A stretch of DNA of 64,000 bases from Paenibacillus sp. FSL A5-0031 (GCF_001956295.1 NZ_MRTD01000003.1:248001-312000); one strand, 5' to 3'. Shown: positions 46,466-56,229, counted from the stretch's first letter. A program made the numbers and translations. The notes: generated by a model not told the origin, from the sequence alone.

Positions 46466-48298
46466 ATGAGTAAAGTAATTGGTATTGACCTTGGTACAAC
46501 AAACTCTTGCGTAGCAGTAATGGAGGGCGGAGAAGCAGTTGTTATTCCTAACCCGGAAGGCAACCGCACAACTCCTTCCGTAGTAGGTTTTAAGAAAGAC
46601 GGCGAGCGTGTTGTTGGTGAAACAGCAAAACGTCAAGCGATCACAAACCCTGATCGTACAATTAGCTCGATTAAACGCCACATTGGTACGAACCACAAAG
46701 AAAAAATTGACGATAAAGATTACACACCACAAGAGATTTCTGCAATCATTTTGCAAAAATTGAAAGCTGATGCTGAAGCTTACTTGGGTCAAACGGTAAC
46801 GCAAGCCGTTATTACGGTTCCTGCTTATTTCAATGACAGCCAACGTCAAGCGACTAAAGATGCTGGTAAAATTGCTGGTCTTGAAGTTCTTCGTATTGTC
46901 AACGAGCCAACAGCTGCAGCACTAGCATACGGCCTTGAGAAAACAGAAGATCAAACGATTCTTGTTTATGACCTTGGCGGCGGTACATTTGACGTTTCCA
47001 TTCTTGAGCTTGGCGATGGCTTCTTCGAAGTTAAAGCAACAAGCGGCGACAACAAACTAGGCGGAGATGACTTTGACCAAGTTGTCATCGATCACCTTGT
47101 TGCTGAATTCAAGAAAGAGCAAGGCATTGATCTTTCCAAAGATAAATCAGCTGTTCAACGTTTGAAAGATGCTGCTGAGAAAGCGAAAAAAGAACTTTCC
47201 GGCGTATTGACTTCAGCTATCTCTCTTCCGTTCATTACAATGGTTGACGGCGTTCCTCAGCATTTGGAGCTTAGCCTTACTCGCGCGAAATTTGAAGAGC
47301 TTGCAGCTTCCCTTGTAGAGCGTACGCTTGGACCTACTCGTCAAGCGCTTAGCGATGCAGGAATGTCCCCAAGCGATATCGATAAAGTTGTACTCGTGGG
47401 CGGATCGACTCGTATTCCAGCGGTACAAGAAGCAGTTAAAAAATTGATCGGCAAAGAACCGCATAAAGGGGTTAACCCGGATGAGGTTGTAGCTCTTGGC
47501 GCAGCTGTACAAGCGGGCGTATTGACTGGCGATGTGAAAGACGTTGTATTGCTTGACGTTACTCCATTGTCGCTTGGTATTGAAACAGCTGGCGGCGTGT
47601 TCACTAAGATGATCGATCGTAACACTACAATTCCTACAAGTAAATCGCAAGTGTACTCCACATATGCGGACAATCAACCGGGCGTTGAAATTCACGTCTT
47701 GCAAGGTGAGCGCTCGATGGCGGCAGGCAACAAAACGCTTGGTCGTTTCACATTGAACGATATTCCTCTTGCACCACGCGGCGTTCCGCAAATCGAAGTT
47801 ACTTTCGACATCGATGCGAACGGTATCGTAAACGTGTCTGCTCTTGATAAAGGAACAGGCAAGAGCCAAAAAATTACGATTACATCTTCAAGCGGCCTGA
47901 GCGATGATGAAATCAACCAAATGATGAAAGACGCTGAGCTTAACGCTGAAGAAGATCGCAAACGTCGTGACCTTGTTGAAGCGAAAAACAGCGCTGACCA
48001 ATTGGTTTACTCCGTTGACAAAACAATTAAAGATCTTGGCGATAAAGTTGATGCTGCTGAAATCGAAAAAGCTAACGCTGCAAAAGAGAAAGTAGTTGCA
48101 GCACTTGCAACAGACGATCTTGAACAAATCAATGCAGCAGCTGAAGAGCTGACTGAAATCGTTCAACAGCTTTCAGTTAAGCTTTATGAGCAAGCTTCAC
48201 AAGCAGCTGAAGGTGCTGGCCCAGAAGCTGGCGGCGCTGCAAAAGGCAAAGACAATGTAGTAGACGCTGACTATGAAGTGGTTGACGATAATAAATAA
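46466..48298 (+). CDS. dnaK: Chaperone DnaK (Hsp70)
   Basis: This 610-residue Hsp70 begins [22 protein letters not shown], carrying phosphate loop 1. [15 protein letters not shown] and [14 protein letters not shown] supply phosphate 2 and adenosine sites. The linker [16 protein letters not shown] joins the ATPase to the substrate-binding domain. The C-terminal lid ends in an acidic [17 protein letters not shown]. It lacks the 24-residue insert of Gram-negative DnaK, as expected for a Firmicute. AGGAGGAA precedes ATG 46466. Codon use is strongly biased, as expected of a highly expressed gene. Confidence 0.99.
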   Translation: MSKVIGIDLGTTNSCVAVMEGGEAVVIPNPEGNRTTPSVVGFKKDGERVVGETAKRQAITNPDRTISSIKRHIGTNHKEKIDDKDYTPQEISAIILQKLKADAEAYLGQTVTQAVITVPAYFNDSQRQATKDAGKIAGLEVLRIVNEPTAAALAYGLEKTEDQTILVYDLGGGTFDVSILELGDGFFEVKATSGDNKLGGDDFDQVVIDHLVAEFKKEQGIDLSKDKSAVQRLKDAAEKAKKELSGVLTSAISLPFITMVDGVPQHLELSLTRAKFEELAASLVERTLGPTRQALSDAGMSPSDIDKVVLVGGSTRIPAVQEAVKKLIGKEPHKGVNPDEVVALGAAVQAGVLTGDVKDVVLLDVTPLSLGIETAGGVFTKMIDRNTTIPTSKSQVYSTYADNQPGVEIHVLQGERSMAAGNKTLGRFTLNDIPLAPRGVPQIEVTFDIDANGIVNVSALDKGTGKSQKITITSSSGLSDDEINQMMKDAELNAEEDRKRRDLVEAKNSADQLVYSVDKTIKDLGDKVDAAEIEKANAAKEKVVAALATDDLEQINAAAEELTEIVQQLSVKLYEQASQAAEGAGPEAGGAAKGKDNVVDADYEVVDDNK

Positions 48299-48312
48299 AG
48301 TGTAGCGAGCGA

Positions 48313-48347
48313 GAGGTCAAAGACAGGCGCTACCTGGCTTTGACCTC
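48313..48347 (+). terminator. Hairpin between dnaK and dnaJ
   Basis: GAGGTCAAAG pairs with CTTTGACCTC across a 15-base loop, with only a short T stretch after it. It probably reduces dnaJ expression relative to dnaK by partial termination or mRNA processing. Confidence 0.5.
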
Positions 48348-48397
48348 CTTTCGTGCTTATAGAGGAATCATAGGATATATAGCGGAGGTGAGAACAG

Positions 48398-49528
48398 GTG
48401 GCAAGCAAACGCGATTATTATGAGGTTCTTGGTGTTGGCAAGGATGCTTCAGCAGACGATATTAAAAAATCATACCGTCAGCTAGCACGTCAATATCATC
48501 CCGATGTAAATAAAGCTGCAGATGCAGAAACGAAGTTCAAGGAAGTTAAAGAAGCTTACGATGTACTAAGTGACGATGGAAAACGTTCAACGTATGACCG
48601 GTTCGGCCATGTTGATCCAAACCAAGGTATGGGCGGCGGAGGCGGGGCTGATTTCGGCGGAGGCTTCGGCGATATTTTCGACATGTTTTTTGGCGGCGGA
48701 GGCGGTCGTCGTGATCCGAACGCACCGCAGCGCGGCAATGACCTGCAATATACAATGACAGTTGAGTTTAAGGAAGCGGTATTCGGCAAAGAAACTGAAA
48801 TTACGATTCCTAGAACAGAAACTTGCGATACCTGTCATGGTGATGGAGCTAAGCCGGGTACGAAGCCGGAGAGCTGTTCGGTTTGTAAGGGCAGCGGACA
48901 GCAGGAGGTTGTTCAAAATACGCCATTTGGCCGTATGGTCAACCGTCGTGCTTGTACGAATTGCAGCGGCACAGGCCGCGTAATAAAAGATAAATGTACA
49001 ACTTGCCATGGCGCGGGTAAAGTGAAGCGTCAACGCAAAATCAACATCCGTATTCCAGCCGGCGTAGATGACGGAGCTCAAATCCGTATGTCTGGCGAAG
49101 GTGAGGGCGGTCTTCGCGGCGGTCCTGCGGGCGACTTGTATATTGTTATCCGTGTGAAGCCGCATGAGTTTTTCGAACGTGAAGGCGATGATATTTATTG
49201 CGAAGTTCCGCTTACATTCGTGCAAGCAGCTCTTGGCGATGAAATTGAGATTCCTACGTTAACGGAGAAAGTGAAGCTCAAGGTGCCAGCTGGCACACAA
49301 ACAGGCACTTACTTCAGACTCAAAGGCAAGGGTGTTCCTAAGCTTCGTGGATATGGTCAAGGCGATCAGCATGTGAAGGTTACTATCGTAACACCAACGA
49401 GCTTGACGGATGATCAGAAGGACCTGCTTCGTCAGTTTGGCGGGCTAAGCGGCGATTCCGTATCGAATGATCAAGAACATCATGAATCTATATTCGAAAA
49501 AATGAAAAAGGCGTTCCGCGGTGAATAA
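48398..49528 (+). CDS. dnaJ: Chaperone DnaJ (Hsp40)
   Basis: This 376-residue co-chaperone stimulates the DnaK ATPase. The J domain has the HPD tripeptide in [14 protein letters not shown] Gly/Phe-rich segment follows (residues 75-105). The zinc-finger domain has four CxxCxGxG repeats ([32 protein letters not shown]). The C-terminal domains bind substrate and form the dimer. The start is GTG 48398 with GGAGGTGAG upstream. It is the last heat-shock gene of the operon; two small genes follow. Confidence 0.98.
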   Translation: MASKRDYYEVLGVGKDASADDIKKSYRQLARQYHPDVNKAADAETKFKEVKEAYDVLSDDGKRSTYDRFGHVDPNQGMGGGGGADFGGGFGDIFDMFFGGGGGRRDPNAPQRGNDLQYTMTVEFKEAVFGKETEITIPRTETCDTCHGDGAKPGTKPESCSVCKGSGQQEVVQNTPFGRMVNRRACTNCSGTGRVIKDKCTTCHGAGKVKRQRKINIRIPAGVDDGAQIRMSGEGEGGLRGGPAGDLYIVIRVKPHEFFEREGDDIYCEVPLTFVQAALGDEIEIPTLTEKVKLKVPAGTQTGTYFRLKGKGVPKLRGYGQGDQHVKVTIVTPTSLTDDQKDLLRQFGGLSGDSVSNDQEHHESIFEKMKKAFRGE

Positions 49529-49638
49529 CCCGGCACGTCTTTTTTTCTTCCCACGGCTGTATAGAATGGGGGGGATTAACATACTCTATTCGGGTAGGAA
49601 AACCATACATCAACACACAACCGGAGGGAACTAATACG

Positions 49639-49806
49639 ATGACAAACAATAACAACAACAATAACAGCTTGGAGAAAACAAACTTTGGCAACCTGCCTGT
49701 AGGCGAAAACGAAGATGTGGAATTTTCTGAAGAGCTTGCTGACGAAGCGGATCGCAAAGCTGCTCAGCGTGCAGCTGCAGCTGATGAGCGCAACGAGCAG
49801 GCATAA
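49639..49806 (+). CDS. Small acidic protein, YfhD-like
   Basis: This 55-residue hydrophilic protein has an asparagine-rich start (seven Asn in a row after MT). The second half, GENEDVEFSEELADEADRKAAQRAAAADERN, resembles YfhD-family proteins of Bacillales, whose role is unknown. GGAGGGAA lies eight bases upstream of ATG 49639. Its TAA overlaps the ATG of the next small gene by one base. It lies 110 bases after dnaJ. Confidence 0.72.
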   Translation: MTNNNNNNNSLEKTNFGNLPVGENEDVEFSEELADEADRKAAQRAAAADERNEQA

Positions 49807-50012
49807 TGAGCCATATTGAAATCCAAGCGACCTTCGAGGGTGAGGGTGCTGCTCAGGAGACGATGCGGAAGCTTCAAGCGCTGCGTGCAATTGAAGTGAA
49901 TGGGTTGCTTGACAGTGGATTGCTGACGGCAACCATAGATGATGAAGTCGCCGAACGCGCGCTTCATCTTATTAAACAAATGGGCGGCAACGCAAATACA
50001 ATTATTACTTAA
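49806..50012 (+). CDS. Small protein of unknown function
   Basis: This 68-codon gene gives a 67- or 68-residue product beginning MSHIEIQATFEGEGAAQETMRKL and ending with IKQMGGNANTIIT. A beta-alpha-beta-beta-alpha layout is likely, like a small ferredoxin-like or ACT-type fold. No catalytic motif is visible. It overlaps the stop of the YfhD-like gene (TAATG), so the two are probably translated together. A terminator follows at once. I do not recognise the family. Confidence 0.75.
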   Translation: MSHIEIQATFEGEGAAQETMRKLQALRAIEVNGLLDSGLLTATIDDEVAERALHLIKQMGGNANTIIT

Positions 50013-50015
50013 ACA

Positions 50016-50062
50016 TAAAAAGGGACTGTGGGCTAGTATAGCCTTCAGTCCCTTTTATTCGT
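50016..50062. terminator. Rho-independent terminator, possibly bidirectional
   Basis: AAAAGGGACTG and CAGTCCCTTTT pair, with an inner GGCT/AGCC stem. A and T runs allow termination in both directions, closing the dnaJ-side genes and the minus-strand remnant. Confidence 0.88.
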
Positions 50063-50290
50063 TTGAACCATTAAATATGATATGAGCTGCTTCTAGAAGC
50101 TCCAGCTGTGCAGGGCGCAGCGATTGGACGAGAATGTCACGCCATTCGCTATACTTGCTATGCTTTCGAACCGCAGTGAATGTTCAGCTCGTTTCGTTAG
50201 CGGATTTGCTAAATCCAGTTCAATTCTGCCAGGGGCGCCTTGCATCGTTATGATTCTTGTGCCAAGCAGCAAAGCTTCGTCAACATCAAC
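50055..50290 (-). pseudogene. Frameshifted C-terminal remnant of an ABC transporter ATPase (SsuB/TauB type)
   Basis: On the minus strand from 50290 one frame reads VDVDEALLLGTRIITMQGAPGRI, then ELDLANPLTKRAEHS. This is the D-loop/H-loop end and PGRI tail typical of nitrate, sulfonate and taurine transporter ATPases. After that frame the sequence no longer fits. A second frame takes over with KYSEWRDILVQSLRPAQLE, which fits the end of the same family, and stops at 50055. The fragment lacks Walker A, signature and Walker B and starts inside the truncated TetR gene. It is the residue of a deletion plus a frameshift. Confidence 0.72.
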
Positions 50291-50517
50291 TCTCTGTATT
50301 CTTTTTGGCCGCTTTCTACCAGCGTTTGGAATATGTCCTCTTTTGAGCGAAAATATTTATAAACGTTGCCAACGCTAATGCCGGCCGTTGCAGCAATATC
50401 AGCTATCTTGGTTGCTGGCAATCCTCGCCGTGCTATAACATGCATCGCTGCTTCTAGTATTTGGCGCTGCCCCTCAACACGCAGCATCTGATCTTTTTCA
50501 ATATTTCTAGGTGACAT
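50248..50517 (-). pseudogene. Truncated TetR-family regulator
   Basis: This 89-residue frame holds a complete TetR N-terminal helix-turn-helix: QRQILEAAMHVIARRGLPATKIADIAATAGISVGNVYKYFRSKEDIFQTLVE. The normal family length is near 190-200 residues. Here the ligand-binding part is missing: after GQKEYRE the frame enters sequence belonging to an ABC ATPase remnant and stops. It may still be made as a bare DNA-binding domain (GGGAGG lies 12 bases before the ATG), but loss of function is more likely. Neighbours on both sides are conserved plus-strand genes. Confidence 0.8.
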
Positions 50518-50747
50518 AATTGCAGTAAACCTCCCGACGATAAAAAGCTTGCTGGAATTGTAATTATACTCTTCTAGATTCCGTAACGATTGTAGTATAA
50601 ATACAGCCGTCGGTCTCTTGTGTCATTTTTTTGTGCAAAGGCACTACTCTGGTGTACAATAGATGTTAGGTTTTTAAAGCGAAACGTTTGTCTAGTCGAC
50701 CGCGGTCGGCGATAGCCGTTTACGATTGGCATTGGAGGATATTACAT

Positions 50748-51746
50748 ATGAAATGGTTTGAACTTACAATTTCTACAACTGAAGAGGCGCAAGAGATGAT
50801 ATCCAACTTTTTGCATGAGATGGGAGCAGGAGGCGTATCCATTGAAGAATCGGGTACACTCAGCAAACAGCGTGATACATCATTTGGACAATGGTACGAA
50901 ACGCCGCTTAACGATATTCCAGAAGGCCAAGCGATCATCAAGGGCTATTTTGGAGAAGACACCGATACCGATGCGCTAGTTGCAGCGATTAGACCTCGTG
51001 TCGAAGAGCTTCGTGAATTTGAAATTGATCCCGGAACTGTAGAATATATCGTTGCAACTGTAGATGATGAGGATTGGGCTACTGCATGGAAGCAATATTT
51101 CAAGCCGATTCGCATTTCAGATAAGTTAACGATTAAGCCAACTTGGGAAGAGTATGAAGCAGGTCCGGATGAGCGCATAATCGAGCTGGATCCAGGAATG
51201 GCTTTTGGAACAGGGACACACCCTACCACCTCCTTGTGTCTGCAGACGCTCGAGTCTGTCATTCGTGGCGGAGAAGAAGTCATTGATGTCGGCACAGGCT
51301 CGGGAATACTCGCTATTGGAGCTTGTCTGCTGGGCGCGAAGAGCGTACTTGCGGTTGACCTTGATCCCGTCGCTGTTTCCAGTGCCAAAGAGAACGTGTC
51401 GCTAAACAATCTTTCCGAGAAAGTTGAAGTGCGGCTTAGCGATTTGCTTGGTGTAATTAAGGAAGAATCTGCTGGAGGAGAACAAGCAGCTGCGAATGGC
51501 GCTTTCAGAGTTACCGTGCCTGTAGATCTTGTTGTTGCTAATATTTTGGCAGAAATCATCCTGATGTTTGTGGACGATGTATATGCTGCATTAAAACCCA
51601 ACGGAATTTATATTGCTTCCGGCATTTACAAAAATAAAGAAACCGATGTAGAAGAAGGATTAATTCGTCATGGATTTGAAATTATTGAGAAGCGCCGCGA
51701 TGAGGATTGGATCGCAATCGTAGCGAGAAAGCCACAGGTGATTTAA
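50748..51746 (+). CDS. prmA: Ribosomal protein L11 methyltransferase
   Basis: This 332-residue SAM-dependent enzyme trimethylates ribosomal protein L11. The N-terminal L11-recognition domain begins MKWFELTISTTEEAQEMISNFL. The catalytic part has the PrmA block ELDPGMAFGTGTHPTTSLCL and SAM motif I VIDVGTGSGILAIGA, with VVANILAEII as the NPPY-like motif IV. TTGGAGGATATTAC precedes ATG 50748. In Bacillales it follows dnaJ; here a small decayed island intervenes. The TAA overlaps the next ATG by one base. Confidence 0.95.
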   Translation: MKWFELTISTTEEAQEMISNFLHEMGAGGVSIEESGTLSKQRDTSFGQWYETPLNDIPEGQAIIKGYFGEDTDTDALVAAIRPRVEELREFEIDPGTVEYIVATVDDEDWATAWKQYFKPIRISDKLTIKPTWEEYEAGPDERIIELDPGMAFGTGTHPTTSLCLQTLESVIRGGEEVIDVGTGSGILAIGACLLGAKSVLAVDLDPVAVSSAKENVSLNNLSEKVEVRLSDLLGVIKEESAGGEQAAANGAFRVTVPVDLVVANILAEIILMFVDDVYAALKPNGIYIASGIYKNKETDVEEGLIRHGFEIIEKRRDEDWIAIVARKPQVI

Positions 51747-52420
51747 TGGACTTGCAAAGCTTTTTGCGATTTCCGCTGGAGGATTTGCCATTTATCGTAT
51801 TGGCTTTAATTATCGCATTTACCGTGCATGAGTTCGCTCATGCTTACAGCGCTTATAAATTTGGTGATGATACTGCTTATAATGCTGGGCGTGTAACCCT
51901 AAATCCGCGTGTGCATTTGGATGTGCTAGGGACGCTGTTGATTCTTATTGCCGGATTTGGATGGGCGAAGCCCGTACCGGTAAATCCAAGCAAATTCAAA
52001 AGTCCGAGAATGATGAGCATTGTAGTGACCGCAGTAGGACCGTTAAGCAATTTGCTCATGGGTACGATAAGCATTTTTATTTATGTTGCGATTTTGGCTT
52101 CAGATATTTTAAGCGGAGCATCTGTCGGTGTGGATGCAGCTGTACATCGATTTTTTGATTATTTTATTTGGTATAATTATTTATTGTTTATTTTTAACCT
52201 TATTCCGCTTCCTCCGCTTGACGGCTACCGGATCATCGCAGATCTGTTGCCGCTAAAGCTTCGTTACAAGATGGATCAAAATGTGCAGTGGGGAATGTTT
52301 ATCTTTTTATTAATCGTATTTATTCCGCCGCTTCGTAAAGTAACACTTGATCCTGTACTTGGGTTAGGCGCAGATTTAATGAATAATACGTTTGCGTGGG
52401 TTTACCAGATTTTCTTATAG
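51746..52420 (+). CDS. Site-2-protease-family (M50) membrane metalloprotease
   Basis: This 224-residue integral membrane protein has about five or six helices. The zinc motif HEFAH lies in the first helix (ALIIAFTVHEFAHAYSAYKFGD), and the conserved second motif is NLIPLPPLDGYRI, where the aspartate is the third ligand. GRVTLNPRVHLDVLGTLL is also typical of the short, PDZ-less S2P group common in Firmicutes. Substrates are unknown. The ATG overlaps the prmA stop (TAATG), so the genes are translationally coupled. Confidence 0.9.
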   Translation: MDLQSFLRFPLEDLPFIVLALIIAFTVHEFAHAYSAYKFGDDTAYNAGRVTLNPRVHLDVLGTLLILIAGFGWAKPVPVNPSKFKSPRMMSIVVTAVGPLSNLLMGTISIFIYVAILASDILSGASVGVDAAVHRFFDYFIWYNYLLFIFNLIPLPPLDGYRIIADLLPLKLRYKMDQNVQWGMFIFLLIVFIPPLRKVTLDPVLGLGADLMNNTFAWVYQIFL

Positions 52421-52531
52421 AGGCTAGGCGGCCGCTCGCAGGCTGCTGGCAACGGTTTCTGATAGATTTAGTGAATACAAACATGTTATTATGAAGGATG
52501 GAATTTGTTTAAGGGTGGTTGGAAAAAGATC

Positions 52532-53308
52532 ATGCAACGATATTTCATAGCGGCGGAGCAATTTAGCGACTCTGAAATCCGCCTAATCGGCGACGATGCG
52601 CATCACGCCGCAAGGGTTATGCGCACGAAGCCAGGCGATAAGTTTATTGTCAGCGATGGGGAGTCGCGCACGGCGCTTGTCGCTGTGCTTGAAGCATCTG
52701 CAACACTCGTAACAGCAGAAATTGTTGAGATGCTAGGCAACGATAGTGAGCCGAAATGGGCAATAACGCTCGCTCAGAGCTTGCCTAAGGGCGACAAAAT
52801 GGAGCTTGTGATACAGAAAGGAACAGAGATCGGCGCTTATGCATTTGTTCCCTTTCAGTCCGAGCGCATGGTCGTTCAATATGATGCAAAGAAGGAAGCA
52901 AAGCGCATAGAGCGATGGAGTAAAATTGCGAAGGAAGCGGCAGAGCAGGCACATCGCAACCGTGTTCCGGCGATTGAGCCGCTGCATAGCTGGCGTGAGC
53001 TCATAAAGTCTATGTCCAATTACGATTTGGTTTTATTTTGTTATGAGCGTGAAGGACATCTTGCCCATGGCAGAGGCGTTCGCACAGCGATTAACGAATG
53101 GACCGAACAAGAAGGCGAAGTGAGCTCGCCGAAAGTGCTGCTCATTATTGGTTCTGAGGGCGGCTTCACGGATCGTGAAGCGGACGAGGCAGAAGCAGCT
53201 GGTGCTGTGCTGGTTGGATTAGGCAGAAGAATATTACGAACGGAAACAGCGGGCATCGTAGGATTAACCTGCTTATTATATGAATCCGGAGAAATGGGAG
53301 GAGCGTAA
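52532..53308 (+). CDS. rsmE: 16S rRNA (uracil1498-N3)-methyltransferase
   Basis: This 258-residue SPOUT-class methyltransferase modifies U1498 of 16S rRNA. The N-terminal PUA-like domain begins MQRYFIAAEQF and contains the DAHHAARVMR block. The C-terminal knotted domain has LAQSLPKGDKMELVIQKGTEIG, FQSERMV and the SAM-binding knot IIGSEGGFTDREADEAE with LGRRILRTETAGIVGL. ATG 52532 matches homologous starts; TTG 52505 in frame is an alternative with a closer ribosome binding site. mtaB follows after five bases. Confidence 0.93.
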   Translation: MQRYFIAAEQFSDSEIRLIGDDAHHAARVMRTKPGDKFIVSDGESRTALVAVLEASATLVTAEIVEMLGNDSEPKWAITLAQSLPKGDKMELVIQKGTEIGAYAFVPFQSERMVVQYDAKKEAKRIERWSKIAKEAAEQAHRNRVPAIEPLHSWRELIKSMSNYDLVLFCYEREGHLAHGRGVRTAINEWTEQEGEVSSPKVLLIIGSEGGFTDREADEAEAAGAVLVGLGRRILRTETAGIVGLTCLLYESGEMGGA

Positions 53309-53313
53309 CAACT

Positions 53314-54705
53314 ATGCCAACAGTCGCATTTTATACGCTGGGCTGCAAAGTAAACTTCTATGATACAGAAGCGATATGGCAGCTATTTAAAAACGAAGGT
53401 TATGAACAGGTCGATTTCGAATCGACTGCTGATGTTTACTTAATTAATACATGTACGGTAACTAATACGGGAGACAAGAAGAGCCGCCAAATTATTAGAC
53501 GGGCTGTTCGACGCAACCCCGATGCTGTCATTGCGGTCACGGGCTGTTACGCTCAGACCTCTCCAGCAGAGATTATGGCTATTGAAGGCGTTGATCTTGT
53601 CATCGGGACACAGGACCGGGAGAAAATTATGACGTTTGTGAATCAAATTCACGATGATCGTCAGCCGGTTAACGCCGTCCGCAACATCATGAAGACTCGC
53701 GATTTTGAGGAACTGAATGTACCGGACTTCTCGGAGCGGACGCGTGCTTTCTTAAAAATTCAAGAGGGCTGCAACAACTTCTGTACGTTTTGTATTATTC
53801 CATGGTCACGCGGTTTATCTCGCAGCCGTGCTTCAGAAAGCGTGCTGGAGCAAGCTAGACAGCTCGTTGCATCCGGCTACAAGGAAATTGTGCTGACGGG
53901 CATTCACACTGGCGGCTATGGCGATGATATGGAAAATTACAATTTAACAAGTCTGCTATGGGACTTGGACAAGGTAGAGGGACTTGAGCGCATTCGAATT
54001 AGTTCGATCGAAGCAAGTCAAATCGACGATGCGATGATTGATGTGTTGAACCGTTCCAGCAAAATGTGCCGCCATCTGCATATTCCACTCCAAGCAGGTG
54101 AAGACTCCGTATTAAAGCGGATGCGCCGTAAATATACGACTGCAGAATTCGCAGCAAAAATTAAAAGATTGCACGAGGCAATGCCTGGCGTTGCCATTAC
54201 AACGGACGTTATTGTCGGTTTTCCTGGAGAAACGGAAGAAATGTTCGAAGAGGGCTTCCGCTTCATGGAAGATTTGAAATTTGCTGAAATGCATGTGTTC
54301 CCTTATTCGAAACGGACAGGTACGCCTGCTGCTCGAATGGACGAGCAAGTGGATGAAGAAGTGAAAAATGAGCGCGTGCATAAGCTAATTGATTTGTCTG
54401 AGAAAATGCAGCTAGCGTACGCAGAGCAGTACGTTGGCCATGTTCTCGATGTTATCCCAGAGCGCGATTACAAGGGTGCCCCGGGTACTGGACTTGTTAT
54501 GGGCTATACGGATAACTATATCCAGGTCGTATTCGACGGCACAGAATCGCTGATCGGCAAGCTTTGCCGAGTGAAAATCACGGAAGCAGGCGTCAACGAA
54601 TGTCGCGCCAAGCTTGTTCGCGTGATGGAAGATCATCCTGCCGCAGTGAGCGGCATGGAGCAGCACACCTTCGTGCTGGAGCGTCCGGAAGCGATAAGAG
54701 CCTAG
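53314..54705 (+). CDS. mtaB: tRNA t6A37 methylthiotransferase
   Basis: This 463-residue radical SAM enzyme of the MiaB family adds the 2-methylthio group to t6A at position 37 of tRNAs reading ANN codons. The N-terminal UPF0004 domain supplies three cysteines (LGCKVN, NTCTVT and VTGCYAQ). The radical SAM motif is EGCNNFCTFCIIPWSRG. A C-terminal TRAM domain follows. The opening TLGCKVNFYDTEAI matches MtaB (YqeV) rather than MiaB. GGGAGGAGC precedes ATG 53314. Order rsmE-mtaB is conserved in Bacillales. Confidence 0.95.
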   Translation: MPTVAFYTLGCKVNFYDTEAIWQLFKNEGYEQVDFESTADVYLINTCTVTNTGDKKSRQIIRRAVRRNPDAVIAVTGCYAQTSPAEIMAIEGVDLVIGTQDREKIMTFVNQIHDDRQPVNAVRNIMKTRDFEELNVPDFSERTRAFLKIQEGCNNFCTFCIIPWSRGLSRSRASESVLEQARQLVASGYKEIVLTGIHTGGYGDDMENYNLTSLLWDLDKVEGLERIRISSIEASQIDDAMIDVLNRSSKMCRHLHIPLQAGEDSVLKRMRRKYTTAEFAAKIKRLHEAMPGVAITTDVIVGFPGETEEMFEEGFRFMEDLKFAEMHVFPYSKRTGTPAARMDEQVDEEVKNERVHKLIDLSEKMQLAYAEQYVGHVLDVIPERDYKGAPGTGLVMGYTDNYIQVVFDGTESLIGKLCRVKITEAGVNECRAKLVRVMEDHPAAVSGMEQHTFVLERPEAIRA

Positions 54706-54820
54706 CTATAGCTTGACAAAATGCGGGGATTCCTTTGCTTATCGATTCCTTATGTGGAAAAGATGGAGGAATCCTTTGCTGCATATACAATCTGTTTAAT
54801 GCTGCAAGGGGGAAACGGAC

Positions 54821-55252
54821 ATGAAGGAAATTTCAGCAGGCGGTGTCGTTTATCGCCGCACCGAGGAAGGAAAACTGCAAATCCAGCTTATTCAGGATCG
54901 TTACGGAAAAGTTTCGCTGCCAAAAGGAAAAATGGAGCCCGGCGAAACGATTGAACAAACCGCTTTGCGTGAAATCGTCGAAGAAACAGGTCTTGAAGGG
55001 GTGATCATCGCTCCGATTGATCAAATTAAATATAAATATGAGCATGAAGCCTTCGGGATGGTCGATAAAGAGGTTCATTATTATTTAGTTGAGGCTGTTG
55101 GAGGATCTCTGCATGCGCAAGTAGAAGAGATCCGCGGGGTCGATTGGTTTGAGCCTGGGGAAGCTTGGAGACGTCAAAAGCAATCCGGATACGATAACAA
55201 TCATCGCATCGTTGCAGGAGCATTCCAGCTGCTTGGTTTGCAAACGGATTAG
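54821..55252 (+). CDS. Nudix hydrolase
   Basis: This 143-residue Nudix protein carries the complete signature G-x5-E-x7-REUxEExGU in GKMEPGETIEQTALREIVEETGLEG. SAGGVVYRRTEEGKLQIQLIQDRYGK and LPKG precede it, which resembles the small Nudix enzymes acting on dinucleoside polyphosphates or oxidised nucleotides. The substrate is not determined. AAGGGGGAAAC lies before ATG 54821. It ends two bases from the stop of the convergent YqeW-type gene, with no terminator between them. Confidence 0.9.
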   Translation: MKEISAGGVVYRRTEEGKLQIQLIQDRYGKVSLPKGKMEPGETIEQTALREIVEETGLEGVIIAPIDQIKYKYEHEAFGMVDKEVHYYLVEAVGGSLHAQVEEIRGVDWFEPGEAWRRQKQSGYDNNHRIVAGAFQLLGLQTD

Positions 55253-55254
55253 TG

Positions 55255-56229
55255 CTAAGTAACGGGATCAAGGCGCCTAAATGTGGGCAGATAACAAAAT
55301 GGCAGAGCGATCAATGAGCTTAGAATGTTGAAAATTGTTTGCGTATGAGCGATTTGCCCTGCTGCAGACGAGGATATCCATTCCGATATCGTCGCAAGCT
55401 CACCGATGAACGGCATAAATAGCAATGCGCCTCCAGCGTTTAAGATGACATGCGACCATGCCACATACTGTCCGGCCTTAGTCCCGCCAATAGAGGCTAA
55501 CAATGCTGTCGCACAAGTCCCGATGTTAGCGCCGAGAACGACGGCGATACCAAGTTCAATGGGCATTGCGCCTATAGATACGAAACCCATAATGATACCA
55601 ATAACGGCTGCGCTGCTATGAACAGCAGCTGTTAGAAGCGCACCCGCTGCGAGCCCCCACCATAAGCTCTCATTTGCTTTTCCAAGAAACCAGCTGAACA
55701 TGGGGCTGTCTTGGACGGCAGAGCCTACGCCTTGCATCATCGTCATGCCAGTAAGGAGCAGAGCGAAGCCGCACAGCACGACAGAGGTCGAACGAACTGC
55801 TGGAAGCCAGCGTGCATTCCGAACAACAGGAAACAGACGTAATTCTCCTAGTAAAGCCGTTAACAGCCACATTCCGATCGAGAGGATGAGCAAGGGAACG
55901 GCCAGTTTATTTAAATTTAGACCGATTAGCTCTGTCGTTATGCAGGTGCCAATATTCGTACCGAGTATTATGCCTAGTGTTCGCGGGAATGTAAGCAAGC
56001 CGGCATTGACCATTCCAATGGCGATAACCGTTACGGCTGTGCTGCTTTGTAGAAAAGCAGTCGTGACCGTTCCGATTGCTAGTCCGTGAATCGGGGTTGC
56101 AGTTGATCGTTTGAGGATTCCGGTCAAATAGGGGCCGGCTAATCGATGCAGCGCCAGCTCCATCAGCTTCATGCCGCACATGAAAACAGAAAACCCAAGC
56201 AGCATTGGAATGAGTATAGTCTGAACCAT
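55255..56229 (-). CDS. Na/Pi-cotransporter family protein (YqeW type)
   Basis: This 324-residue integral membrane protein has two inverted halves, each with the Na/Pi-II signature. FLQSSTAVTVIAIGMVNAG with LGTNIGTCITTE is in the first half. VHSSAAVIGIIMGFVSIG with VLGANIGTCATALLAS is in the second. It probably moves phosphate or a similar anion with sodium. In B. subtilis yqeW lies directly after mtaB; here it is beyond the Nudix gene and on the opposite strand. AAGGAGTCC precedes the ATG at 56227-56229. No PhoU-like domain is present. Confidence 0.88.
   Translation of the reverse strand: MVQTILIPMLLGFSVFMCGMKLMELALHRLAGPYLTGILKRSTATPIHGLAIGTVTTAFLQSSTAVTVIAIGMVNAGLLTFPRTLGIILGTNIGTCITTELIGLNLNKLAVPLLILSIGMWLLTALLGELRLFPVVRNARWLPAVRSTSVVLCGFALLLTGMTMMQGVGSAVQDSPMFSWFLGKANESLWWGLAAGALLTAAVHSSAAVIGIIMGFVSIGAMPIELGIAVVLGANIGTCATALLASIGGTKAGQYVAWSHVILNAGGALLFMPFIGELATISEWISSSAAGQIAHTQTIFNILSSLIALPFCYLPTFRRLDPVT

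Noticed and set aside
47213..47869. Long antisense frame in dnaK
   Set aside because: dnaK codon bias commonly creates open antisense frames; no start signal or conserved motif is visible.
50945..51601. 218-codon minus-strand frame inside prmA
   Set aside because: Ser/Thr-rich translation typical of a shadow frame; prmA on the plus strand is complete.
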